Shown one piece after another: positions 53,536 through 62,600 of a stretch of DNA of 64,000 nucleotides. The stretch lies in NCBI RefSeq assembly GCF_001402915.1, contig NZ_CP012945.1, positions 2,581,501-2,645,500 of the forward strand. Reading direction: 5' to 3'. Both the position numbers and the translations under genes were made by a program. The stretch comes from Devosia sp. A16. Lineage in GTDB: Bacteria; Pseudomonadota; Alphaproteobacteria; Rhizobiales; Devosiaceae. Positions within the stretch are counted from its first letter, which is position 1, and the number at the start of each line of letters is the position of its first letter. Below the pieces are notes generated by a model. The model did no database searches. It worked only from the letters and a program-made list of their open reading frames with translations, and was not told the DNA's origin.

Positions 53536-53867
53536 GGGCTGCGGGCGTCGTCGCCGTTTCAGAACGGCAAGAGCCGGCGCGACCAGGAAGCTGGCCGGGG
53601 CGTTGTTCCCGCTGCACCGCGCACTGCCGGGGAAGCACCTGGCCGACCGATCGCAGCGGAGCCGGCAAGCGCGATGCGACCTTCGGGATGGTGCGCAACT
53701 GACTGTTACCTCCGTCAGCGGCTCGCTGCCTTGCCGTGACCGGCTGTCGGCACCGGGCAGTCAAACCTTAGCCGATCTGCCCGCCGCTGCCACAAATCTG
53801 CCTTCAGTCCCGTGAGCTATGGCGAGACAGGAATCACCCTAAGCCCAAGTTTCTCCAAGGTTACTCG
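53536..53867. other. Intergenic region without recognisable gene
   Basis: 332 bases between the metallopeptidase gene and the next secreted-protein gene. Short frames here lack plausible starts or composition. No palindromic repeat of the local types is present. The end includes TCTCCAAGGTTACTCG just before the ATG at 53868. Confidence 0.5.
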
Positions 53868-54338
53868 ATGATTCGCACCAAAGTTTCGGCATTCTGCCTC
53901 GCCATTTTGCTCGCCGCGCCGTTGAGCGCCGCCACATCGGCGCAGGAAACAACCGATGCGGTGGTGATCGATACTAACGCGCAGGGCACCAATGATGTCG
54001 GCGTGACCGCGCGGGTGAGATCGGTGACCCTCGGTGACGATGCGACGGTGCTCGGCGTGGTGCTCTCGTTCGATAGCCGGGCGACCAACTACGTCGATCT
54101 GGCCGGCGCCGACACCTATCTGTCCTATGGCGAGAGTCAGCGGCTGCACCTGCGCCAGATCGGCGACAATCCGTACCTGCGCATTTCCAACGGCCAGACC
54201 CTGACGGGCGAGCTGGTCTTCCCCGGCGCCATTCCCGCCGACGTCAAGGAAGTCTCGCTGGTGTTCAACGATGGCAACGAAGGCGACGATACCAGCGCGC
54301 CGGGCCTGGTGGTGACCGTGCCGCTGGTCGCGCCATGA
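53868..54338 (+). CDS. Secreted protein of unknown function
   Basis: A 156-residue protein with signal peptide (MIRTKVSAFCLAILLAAPLS, cleavage near ATSA-QE). The mature part is beta-rich with no cysteines: VTARVRSVTLGDDATVLGVV, YLSYGESQRLHLRQIGDNPYL, GELVFPGAIP and a final VTVPLV strand, resembling a small immunoglobulin-like fold. The stop overlaps the ATG of the OmpA-family gene, so they probably act together in the envelope. Confidence 0.75.
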   Translation: MIRTKVSAFCLAILLAAPLSAATSAQETTDAVVIDTNAQGTNDVGVTARVRSVTLGDDATVLGVVLSFDSRATNYVDLAGADTYLSYGESQRLHLRQIGDNPYLRISNGQTLTGELVFPGAIPADVKEVSLVFNDGNEGDDTSAPGLVVTVPLVAP

Positions 54339-55030
54339 GGGCGCTTTTCGCCACGCTCGTCAGCCTGGCGTCGCTGGGGCCGGTTGGCTCGGCTCAAGCC
54401 GACCTGCTGGTCGGCCGCAGCACCGAAGCGATCGGCGACAAGCCCAGCACCGTCGCCGAATATCGGATGCCGCAGAGTGGTCTCGCCGACGATGCGAATA
54501 TGCCGAGGAGCCACCTCGACGCCGCCGCGCCTGGCGGCAGCCTGGGTGAGGCCTCCGGATCGTCCGGTTTTGCCCTGTCGAACATGAATTCGCAGCTGCG
54601 TGAAGAAACCGTGGGCCTGCTCACCGAACTCAACGCCAAGCAGCAGGAAGATGGTTCGATCCTCGTCGCGGTGCCGGGCGATGTGCTGTTCGACTTCGAC
54701 AAGTCCGACATCCGGGCCGATGCGCAGCCCGTGCTCGACCAGCTGGTGCGGGTGCTGATCAACGCCTCATCGCCCCGGGTCGAAATCTCCGGCCACACCG
54801 ATTCCATGGGGAGCGAGGAGTACAACCAGTCCCTGTCGGAGCAACGGGCCATATCGGTCAGCGCCTATCTTTCCAGCCACGGGGTGGAAGCTGCCAACCT
54901 GGTCACCATCGGCAAGGGCGAAAGCGAGCCGGTCGCCCCCAACGAAACGCGCGACGGCAAGGACGATCCGGCCGGCCGCCAGACGAACCGACGGGTCGAA
55001 TTCGTGATCGCTCCAACAAAGGCCGAGTAA
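54335..55030 (+). CDS. OmpA-family peptidoglycan-associated protein
   Basis: A 231-residue exported protein. A signal peptide of about 22 residues (SAQA-DLL) precedes a low-complexity linker. The C-terminal OmpA domain (about 110-225) has DVLFDFDKSDIRADAQPVLD, SGHTDSMGSEEYNQSLSEQR and the Arg-containing GRQTNRRVEF, the residues that bind diaminopimelate of peptidoglycan. There is no barrel and no lipobox Cys, so it would be periplasmic and wall-anchored. Confidence 0.9.
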   Translation: MRALFATLVSLASLGPVGSAQADLLVGRSTEAIGDKPSTVAEYRMPQSGLADDANMPRSHLDAAAPGGSLGEASGSSGFALSNMNSQLREETVGLLTELNAKQQEDGSILVAVPGDVLFDFDKSDIRADAQPVLDQLVRVLINASSPRVEISGHTDSMGSEEYNQSLSEQRAISVSAYLSSHGVEAANLVTIGKGESEPVAPNETRDGKDDPAGRQTNRRVEFVIAPTKAE

Positions 55031-55034
55031 TGAC

Positions 55035-55247
55035 ATGGCTCTGACACCCTGCCCGGAATGCAACAGGCAGATCTCGGACAAGGCCTATGCCTGCCCCGGC
55101 TGCGGCTACCCGATTTCCCCGGCCGCCAAGCGCGGCTTCGGCTGGAGCGGGGTGGCCCATACCTGGCTCACCACCTCGGCCCTGCAGGTGGTGATCGCCC
55201 TGGCCGCCATCGCCCTCGTGGCGATTGTGTGGATTCTCAAGAACTAG
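55035..55247 (+). CDS. Small zinc-ribbon membrane protein
   Basis: A 70-residue protein: a zinc ribbon with CPECN and CPGCG (two C-x2-C pairs, residues 6-9 and 21-24) followed by one C-terminal helix (ALQVVIALAAIALVAIVWIL). It starts four bases after the OmpA stop and belongs to the same transcript. Function unknown. Confidence 0.82.
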   Translation: MALTPCPECNRQISDKAYACPGCGYPISPAAKRGFGWSGVAHTWLTTSALQVVIALAAIALVAIVWILKN

Positions 55248-55278
55248 GGTCCGGCCTAGGTGTTCGGTGCGCCGGGCG

Positions 55279-55923
55279 TCACAGCGCCCCGCGGAAGGTC
55301 AGGTTGATCCGCATCCGGCCGAGGCGCGGGTGCATCCCCTCCTTCAACGCCGTGACGCCATGAAAAGCCAGCCGCGAGGGTCCGCCCCACACGGCGACGT
55401 CACCGTGGCGGAGGGCGTATCTGCGCACCGGATCGCTGCGCTGCAGCCCGCCGAACTGGAACGTCGCCGGCAGGCCGAGCGAGACCGAGACGATCGGGTT
55501 GGCGAAGTCCCGCTCGTTCCTGTCCTGGTGCAGGGAGAGGCGGGCCCCGGGCTCATAGCGGTTGATCAGGCAGGCATCGGGGGTGAAATCCGGGTAACCG
55601 GCTTCCGCGGCGGCAGCGCGCGCCAGCGTCCGGAACGCCTCCGGCATCTCCGGCCAGGGCCGACCGGTGAGGGGATCGTTGGCGTCGTAGCGATAGCCGG
55701 AACGGTCGGTCACCCAACCTGCCGCCCCGCAATTGGTCATCGCCACCGACATGGTGTAGCCGCCCGGCGTCACCATGTGCCGGAACGGCGCCTGCGCGAC
55801 CACGGCGTCGAGCCCGGCAAGCACCTCGTCCTCGAACGCCAGCGCGAAGCCACGCAGCAGCGCCGCCCCTTCGCCCATCGGCTCGCGCCCGCCGCGTTCG
55901 ATGCCATCGAAGAGATCGGTCAT
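55279..55923 (-). CDS. alkB: Alkylated-DNA repair dioxygenase AlkB
   Basis: A 214-residue Fe(II)/2-oxoglutarate oxygenase that removes methyl groups from 1-methyladenine and 3-methylcytosine. The iron ligands are H and D of LHQDRNERDF and the later H of RLAFHGV; the 2-oxoglutarate Arg pair lies in RMRINLTFR at the C terminus. The length matches E. coli AlkB (216). The start overlaps the stop of the gene at 55920-56561. Confidence 0.95.
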   Translation of the reverse strand: MTDLFDGIERGGREPMGEGAALLRGFALAFEDEVLAGLDAVVAQAPFRHMVTPGGYTMSVAMTNCGAAGWVTDRSGYRYDANDPLTGRPWPEMPEAFRTLARAAAAEAGYPDFTPDACLINRYEPGARLSLHQDRNERDFANPIVSVSLGLPATFQFGGLQRSDPVRRYALRHGDVAVWGGPSRLAFHGVTALKEGMHPRLGRMRINLTFRGAL

Positions 55924-56561
55924 CGGCGCGCGGTTCCTCCAAGCGTGGGGTGAAGCTCCGGGCGGTAGCCGGCGCGTAGCGCGGCCACCGTCGAAGGCGG
56001 CGTCAGCAGGCCCTGGGCGTGCTGCGGATCGATCGGCTCGCCATAGCCGTCCATTCCCCAGGCAAAGCCCAGGCCGCCGGCGATCGTATAGGCTCGGTCC
56101 GCCTCGATCACCACCATGGACCCTTCCGGCAGTTCGTCGGGCGGGCAGGGCAGGGGATGCACGCGCTTCTGTCCATCCGCAAGCCGCTCGCGGTGCAGCG
56201 CGCTGTCCATTTCCCGCGCCGATGGCGCGTGCCCCGTGGCGCGCCCCCAGGCCTGCTGGAACGCTTCGGCCGCCTGGCGCCGGCAGAGGAAGCACGGGCG
56301 GTGCCCGGCCGCCAGCGCGGTCGCCTCGTCGAGGAAAAACAGCTCGGTCCAGCTTCGGGTCGCCATCACCTCGCGGCGGCGCCCCCGATAGTCGCAAGAA
56401 CACGCGATCCAGGCCTTGCTGGTCCAGCGCCGGTTGAGCAGGGTTCTGGTCGCCGGGTCATGGATGATGCCGCGATTGCCGGTCAGCATGCCGCGCTGCG
56501 GGATGGCGACGATCGTCCCGAACGGCGTCACCCGGTTCTGCAATGGCCTCTGAGCGCTCAT
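55920..56561 (-). CDS. Conserved protein of unknown function, coupled to alkB
   Basis: A 213-residue protein translated just before alkB with an ATGA overlap. It has a clear set of conserved-looking segments: NRVTPFGTIVAIPQRGMLTG, NRGIIHD, RRWTSKAWIACSCDYRGRRR, WTELFFLDEATALAAGHRPC and CFLCRRQ. Cysteines in CSC and CFLC plus His residues could form a zinc site. The coupling suggests a role in DNA or RNA alkylation repair. ATG at 56561 is preferred; another start lies six codons upstream. Confidence 0.78.
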   Translation of the reverse strand: MSAQRPLQNRVTPFGTIVAIPQRGMLTGNRGIIHDPATRTLLNRRWTSKAWIACSCDYRGRRREVMATRSWTELFFLDEATALAAGHRPCFLCRRQAAEAFQQAWGRATGHAPSAREMDSALHRERLADGQKRVHPLPCPPDELPEGSMVVIEADRAYTIAGGLGFAWGMDGYGEPIDPQHAQGLLTPPSTVAALRAGYRPELHPTLGGTARR

Positions 56562-56776
56562 CCCTTCTGCACCGCGCACCAGAGCTCACCATCCGCACGA
56601 CGGGGGGCGGCGGAGGGATTCGGCTCTGTGCTGGGGTTCATGATCATTGTCATCGGAGACCATGTTGTGGCGGGCAGGGTCGACCCGGAAATCACCACGG
56701 AAGCGTCGACAGAGCGCTCGACTATCGACGCCGAAAGCCAGACGTCGGCATCGCTGCGGCGTGCTAAAGGGCCGCC

Positions 56777-57253
56777 CTACTCGTGATCCGCCCACTTCCC
56801 CCCGCGTCCCGTCACCTTCGGTGTCGCCAGCATTGCTGTGAGAATGCGGCTCATCAGCGCCTGTTCCTGCTTCTTGCCCTCCGCGGCGTGGCGGAGGTCG
56901 ACCAGCAGCGCCGAGGTGGCGTTGAGGCGGGCGCAGGCGAGGGTGGCGATGTGGAGCGCGAAATCGGGGTTCTGCGACAGCACGTCGAGCGCTTCGTCGA
57001 TCACCCGCACCCGTGCCGTGGTCTCCGCCGTCACGGTGGCGCTGTGCGGCGTGCCGAGCAGCACCGCCATCTCCCCGATGATCGCCCAGGGCTCGTCGAT
57101 GGTGGCAATGGCGACGCCATCGCGCGACACCGCGAGCCGCCCGGATTCGAGCAGGTAGAGCCGCCCGGAATAGCTGCCCTCGTTGGTCAGGTGATCACCC
57201 GGCTGCAGCGTTTCGAGCGGCAGCGACACGGCAAGGGCGGCAAGCGTGGACAT
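56777..57253 (-). CDS. Stand-alone cyclic-nucleotide-binding-domain protein
   Basis: A 158-residue third member of the single-domain group also found at 46355 and 46796: GRLYLLESGRLAVSRDG, IIGEMAVLLGTPHSATVTAE, and a helical end ARLNATSALLVDLRHAAEGK. It has no HTH, and the cassette again carries PHSA instead of RSA. It is isolated from the other two by 10 kb. The similar C-terminal helix (ARLNATSALLVDLR / ARLHKTTALLVDMR) argues for a shared origin. Confidence 0.82.
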   Translation of the reverse strand: MSTLAALAVSLPLETLQPGDHLTNEGSYSGRLYLLESGRLAVSRDGVAIATIDEPWAIIGEMAVLLGTPHSATVTAETTARVRVIDEALDVLSQNPDFALHIATLACARLNATSALLVDLRHAAEGKKQEQALMSRILTAMLATPKVTGRGGKWADHE

Positions 57254-57354
57254 CGGCGATTTTCCCAGCGGGGTTCAGGCGGCAACCTGGCGGAGCTTAG
57301 GTGAACCGGCGCTGAAAATCTCTCCCGGTGTGCAACGGCGTTTGCAGTCGGGTC

Positions 57355-57490
57355 TCCCTCCCCCTTGTGGGGAGGGATCAAGGGTGGGGGTGGCTAGGTG
57401 CGCCGGCGCGTGGGGCCTTCTCCACCCAGCTGCGCTACGGCTTCGCCCAGCTCCGCTTCCCTCCCCACAAGGGGGAGGGAGAGGCGCGGC
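57355..57490. repeat. Palindromic intergenic repeat (type A related)
   Basis: CTCCCTCCCCCTTGTGGGGA at the left is inverted as TCCCCACAAGGGGGAGGGAG at the right, around short stems. It makes up most of the 367-base gap before the antiporter gene; no gene is seen there. Confidence 0.8.
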
Positions 57491-57620
57491 CCTTGCCGCC
57501 CATTTGCCTCCCGCCGCTCCCTGCGCTACACACCCTCATGCCGCGTCATGCGGCGCCGCATCGTGGACGGCCTTGATGCGTGGGGTTATCGATCGGGGAC
57601 GGCCCCGGAGGTATCGACCC

Positions 57621-58781
57621 ATGTCTCCGTCCACGCTTGCCCGAACGCCCCTCAGCCGGCACCTGCCACGACGAACGCTCATCACCCTCGCCATCGCCTG
57701 GGGCGTGGTGGCGGTGTTCATGCTCGGCGGCCCGGCCTGGCTGCATGATCCGATCGACCCGCTGGTCGCCGTCATCTGCTTCGTCGTGATCTTTGCCACC
57801 ATCCTCGTCGCCGCCTTCGGCGTGGTGCACGAGGCCGACTACCTGTCGCACCGGCTGGGCGAACCCTATGGCACGCTGACCCTGACGCTCTCGATCGTCT
57901 CGATCGAGGTGATCCTGATCGCCGCGGTGCTGCTCGGCCCCGGCGAGAACCCGACCATCGGCCGCGACTCGATCTTTGCGGTGATGATGATCATCCTCAA
58001 CCTGGTGATGGGCATCTGCCTGCTGCTCGGCGGCCGCCGCTTCGGCGAGCAGGAATACAATTCGCAGGGCGCCCTCGCCTACATCTCGATGACCCTGCTG
58101 CTCGGCGGCATCGGGCTGATCCTCCCCAATACGCTCAGCAGCGGCGACGGCACCTTCCTGCCGGCGCAGGCGGTGGCTTTCGCGCTCCTCACCATCGTGC
58201 TCTATGCGGCGTTCCTCTTGATGCAGACCCGCGCCTATCGGCGCTACTTCATCCAGCCCGAGCTCGGCTCGCTCACCATTCCGCTCGACAATGCCGGCAC
58301 GCCGGCCGACCGCGCGCCGGTAGATCGCGGCGGTGTCGTCATCCACTCGGTGCTGCTGGTGGCGCTGATGCTGCCCATCGTGCTGCTCGCGCACGACCTG
58401 GCGCTGGTGATCGATTTCGGCATCGCCGCCGCCGGCGCGCCGCTGGCGCTGAGCGGCGTGCTGATCGCCATCATCGTCTTCACCCCGGAATCGATCACCG
58501 CCATCAAGGCGGCGCTCGATAACCAGCTGCAGCGCTCGATCAACCTCTGCCTCGGCGCGTTCGTTTCGACCGTGGGCCTCACCGTGCCGGCGGTGCTGAT
58601 CGTCGGGCTGGTGACCGGCAAGAGAGTGGTGATGGGGGTGGCGCCGAGCGAAACGGTGCTGCTGCTCCTGACCGTCGGTCTCACCACGCTGACCTTCCTC
58701 GGCCAACGCGCCTCGGCTCTGCAGGGCACGCTGCATCTGACGCTGTTCGCCGTGTTCGGCGTGCTGCTGTTCGTGACGTAG
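57621..58781 (+). CDS. chaA: Calcium/proton (sodium) antiporter, ChaA type
   Basis: A 386-residue CaCA-superfamily antiporter with about eleven helices. The two alpha-repeats carry the catalytic acidic residues: HRLGEPYGTLTLTLSIVSIE in the first and VFTPESITAIKAALDNQLQR in the second, both matching ChaA of E. coli. It exports Ca2+, Na+ or K+ for H+. ATG at 57621 has GGAGGT eight bases upstream; longer frames upstream cross the repeat. Confidence 0.92.
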   Translation: MSPSTLARTPLSRHLPRRTLITLAIAWGVVAVFMLGGPAWLHDPIDPLVAVICFVVIFATILVAAFGVVHEADYLSHRLGEPYGTLTLTLSIVSIEVILIAAVLLGPGENPTIGRDSIFAVMMIILNLVMGICLLLGGRRFGEQEYNSQGALAYISMTLLLGGIGLILPNTLSSGDGTFLPAQAVAFALLTIVLYAAFLLMQTRAYRRYFIQPELGSLTIPLDNAGTPADRAPVDRGGVVIHSVLLVALMLPIVLLAHDLALVIDFGIAAAGAPLALSGVLIAIIVFTPESITAIKAALDNQLQRSINLCLGAFVSTVGLTVPAVLIVGLVTGKRVVMGVAPSETVLLLLTVGLTTLTFLGQRASALQGTLHLTLFAVFGVLLFVT

Positions 58782-58814
58782 CGGGAATCGCCGCGAGCGC
58801 CGGCCTCTCAGTGA

Positions 58815-58985
58815 CCCTCCCCCGCGGGGCGGGGGAGGGGCTTCGAGCCGGCCCAGCGACGCTGGTGGAGGGGGCGACTTCACCCACCGGGTCATTCCCG
58901 CGAAAGCGGGAGCCTCCGTTTAGGCGCGGCACGCGAGATCGCAAGACTGAGATCCGTCCTTCCGCAGGGATGACATCGCTGGTGG
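58815..58985. repeat. Two adjacent palindromic repeats (type C then type B)
   Basis: 58815-58885 (CCTCCCCCGCGGGGCGGGGG ... GGTGGAGGGGGCGAC) resembles the copy at 45562. 58886-58985 (GGTCATTCCCGCGAAAGCGG ... GCAGGGATGACATC) resembles those at 11583 and 48238. Confidence 0.75.
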
Positions 58986-59048
58986 TTCAATCGACCTACC
59001 CCCCGACAGAACGACGCGATGCATCCGCGCCATTGAGGAGCGGCCCTG

Positions 59049-59400
59049 GTGGCCCGCAACGACCTGATCCTCTTGACCATCGGCGACATGACCGAGCGCT
59101 CGCTGCTGATGCGCTACGGCCTGCCGCGCGACATCACGATCGACGATCTGGTGGCGGAGCGATGCGATGGCGCAATTCGTCAATGCCGCCGGCCAACCCA
59201 TCGACCACCCGATCAACCGCCGCGCCATCGCCCCACCGCTCGAAGCTTTGCGCAAAGTCCCCAACGTGGTTTTCGCCTCAGGCGGCGCCAACAAAACCCA
59301 CGCCATCGCCGCGGTGCTCCGCTCGGGGTTGGGGAGCGCGCTGGTGTGCGATGAGGCTACGGCGCGGGCGGCGATGGGGATTGCGCTGGGGGCGGGGTGA
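59049..59400 (+). pseudogene. Remnant of a SorC/DeoR-type sugar-binding transcriptional regulator
   Basis: The first part (frame of 59049) reads DLILLTIGDMTERSLLMRYG then LPRDITIDDLVAE. After about 59160 the homology continues in the +1 frame as AQFVNAAGQPIDHPINRRAI, then SGGANKTHAIAAVLRSGLGS and ALVCDEATARAAM. Both belong to the C-terminal sugar-phosphate-binding domain of SorC-family regulators. The N-terminal two thirds including the HTH are missing, and a deletion/frameshift splits what remains. Confidence 0.8.
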
Positions 59401-59629
59401 GTCCGCCAGTGGGAAGGTAGTAAGGATTATTGGCGCGAGCCTCGCTCGTGGACTACGGCGCATTCAGCGGTATCCTCGGCCCTTTTCAGGCCACTGATTG
59501 GGTAATTCAAGGATATCCCAGGGCTGTCCCGCCCGGTCAGTTAGTCGGCCCGCTTACCAATGCTGGCCGGGAGCATTACTCGAGTGGTGTTAGCTGACTT
59601 CATCGCAATAGGAGGCCCACCACTTACTG

Positions 59630-62600
59630 TTAACGTCTCGCCGACTTCATTGCCTCAGTGATCGCCACCGTCTCCATGCTCACCCGCGTCACTCGCCCGA
59701 TCAAGTCGATCACGGTCTCTTTGTAGTCGACAAAGCGATAGGTGTTGAACTTCTCGCGGATCGTCGGGTCCTTGGGTGTCTTCTCCTTATACTGATCGAG
59801 CACCCATTCGATCCCTGAGCGATTGCCCAGCCGGTAGGTCCATGCCTGCTCTGGTACTCCGGTTAGCACCGTTTCGCCGTCGAGTTGGATCGAACCGCTA
59901 CCTTTGTCCGCCTTCAGTATCGCCTTCGACGCCAAGCCTGCCGCCCGAGACTGCTCGTCGCGCACCTCAAGGCGCTTCAGGGGCCATGGCTCGACGTTCT
60001 CGTAGCCAATGTGTAGAGCCATCAGCGCCTCGCCCCACCCTGCCCACTTCCAGAAGTCGCGGTAAAACGGAACGCGGGGCAACTCACGCTTCAGGTTCAG
60101 CGCATATTTCTCACGATAGACTGGATCGTGCAGCACGGCGTAGGCGAAGTTGAAAATATCGTCCTTGGTGAGTTGCCGCCGCCCTTTCTTCACATCCTCC
60201 GTCGGAGAAGTTGCATCAGCCACGGCAGAGGCTGTCTCTACCTCGGAATCGCCATCCCTGACCCCACCACCACGAGTGGGGTCAAGCACTCCGTTCATTC
60301 CGTACGCCTTTTGGAACTGCCTGAGTCCCCAGTCGGTGATATTGTCGATACGCGTGCCGCCGGTGGTGTAGCGATACAATGGGAAAGCGAAGGTGCCCCC
60401 GTTGCCTTGTTTGAGGTATCCAAGGTCGATCACCAGTTCGCTAGCAAGTGTTGCAAGAGGCTTGTCCGAGTCGAGGCTGTAAACGTTAATAGATTTGTTC
60501 TCGCCGATTCCTGCCGTAGGGAATATTGACCGTTGGGAATAGTGCCTGTGAACAACCAGTTCATGGTAGTTCACATTCCGCTTTACGAACGGACGGTAAT
60601 TCACGACTCCGTTTTTGAGCGGCTCCATCACCAATTTTATGCCGTCGCGCGCAGATTTTTCCAGCTCGGAGTTCCACTTTATGCTGGTATCAAAATCGGC
60701 GAAAGACGTGGGCGCCCGAGTACCTAGATGCCGATTGTACACGTCGCTGAAGTAGGTGGCTTTCTCTTGGAGCTCACGAACTGAGCTGGCGTATGCCCAC
60801 TCGTCGCGGTTGGTACCCAATCCAAGCGAGAAGACCTTGAACAAGGCGCGCTCTCTAGAGGGCAAGGCCGTCGCCTTGGTCTCCTTGGTTCCGAGTGGCA
60901 AAAATTCGTCCCATGGGTTCTCGGCCAAGTCGATCCAGTTGTTGCTGGCATCTGGCTCTATGCGCTCAAAATGGAGGCTATCCGGGCGCGTATTCGCCAG
61001 AAAGGTCAGTTTCTCCTCCGCAGTGTCTAGTTCCGGCCTTCGTGCATAGTAAATGCGGCCGCCGCCCCGACCTCCTTTCCTCACAAGGAAGGAGATCGCG
61101 ACGCCGGTCTGAATGCCGAACACGTTGTTCTTTGTACCTGAAAGCTTTGGGTTAGATCGGACGTCGCCACCAAGATCTACCACGTAGATCTCAGCGAACT
61201 CGTTCGCCACCACCTTTCGGAACCCGTCGAACGTCCGGCTGTCGATGAAACTGCGGTTGGTCACATATGCCAAGACCCCCTCATCGCCCAGCCGATCGCT
61301 TGCCCAGCGGAAGAACCGGGCATACATGTCATAAACCTTAGTTTTCTGGGCTGTACTCTGCGCGATGTAGGTTGCTTTGATCAACTCGTCTACATGTGGA
61401 TATGTTCGGTTCTTGTTGTTGTCGTTCTCGTTCTGCTGGTTGGCGTTGTAGGGCGGGTTTCCGATTATTACAGAAATCTTGCGTCGGTTTTGCCGCTTCA
61501 CGCGCTCGATGTTCTCGTCCGAAAGGCCGGCGAACAGGTCGTGCTGGTGCCCCCGCCTGATACCCAGTCCGCCGACGTTGTCCAGAGTGTCCACAAAGCA
61601 CAGGTTCGAGAACTCGGCATATTGCCCAGTGATAGCGGCGTAGGTCGCCTCGATGTTTAGGTTTGCGACGTAATAAGGCAGGATCGCCACCTCGTTGGCG
61701 TGCAAATCCTCTTTGTATTTCCGAGTCAACTTCTGCGGTTGCCCGCGGAAATGCTCCAATAGTTCGCAAATGAAGGTGCCAGTACCCGTCGCTGGGTCAA
61801 GGATTTCGACCCCTTCGTCGATCAGAGCTTTGTCGAAATGCTTCTGCGTCAGCCAATCCGCGCCTTCGATCATGAACTTCACGATCTCATTGGGCGTGTA
61901 AACGACACCCAGTCGGTCGGCCTTCTTCTCATCGTATACTTTGTAGAAATTCTCGTAGATAACCTTGAGAAATGTCTGCTTTTCGCTGTGCTTGGTGATT
62001 AGTGCTGCAGTGGAACGTATCGTTGCGTAGTACGGTTGGATCGCCGCCAACGTGTCGCGCTTCACAGCTCCTGTAAAAAACTCCGCTTCCAGCGCATAAA
62101 GTTCCTTGGCAATGTTGTTATCGCGGTGGAAGTCGCCCTCATTAAAGACATGCGCAAAGATCTCTTCAGTCAAAATATGCTGAATCAACATCTCGCGCAC
62201 ATCCGCTTCACCAAGCGTCGGGTTGATCGTGTCGCGGGCATGCGCCAGAAACCTGTTCGCTGCGGCCTTAAAGCCAGCGTTGCCCGAATACGCCACATCA
62301 ATCTTGTCACGCAGAGCCGATAGTACGGCCGGCAGGTCGGTCTTGAACTGCTTTACCGCCTTGCGGAACTCAGCGATCTCCGCACGCTCGTGCGTGAAAA
62401 ACAAGTTGAGGAGACGCAGCAATTCGTCCGCGTCGGTCATCCGGCACCGCATCACCTCTACGCGATCCTGGATCAACACGGCTACGCGCGAGTCCTCGAA
62501 GACGATGTTGTCTTGTGGATAGCCCTTCCTAAGCTTTTTCTCGATCTCCACATCGAGGTCGTCTGCCTCGTCCTTGGCTTCCCAATACCCGAGGGGAACG

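Noticed and set aside
59049-59400. Treating the SorC-like pieces as a functional small gene
   Set aside because: Homology switches frame at about 59160 and the DNA-binding half is absent.
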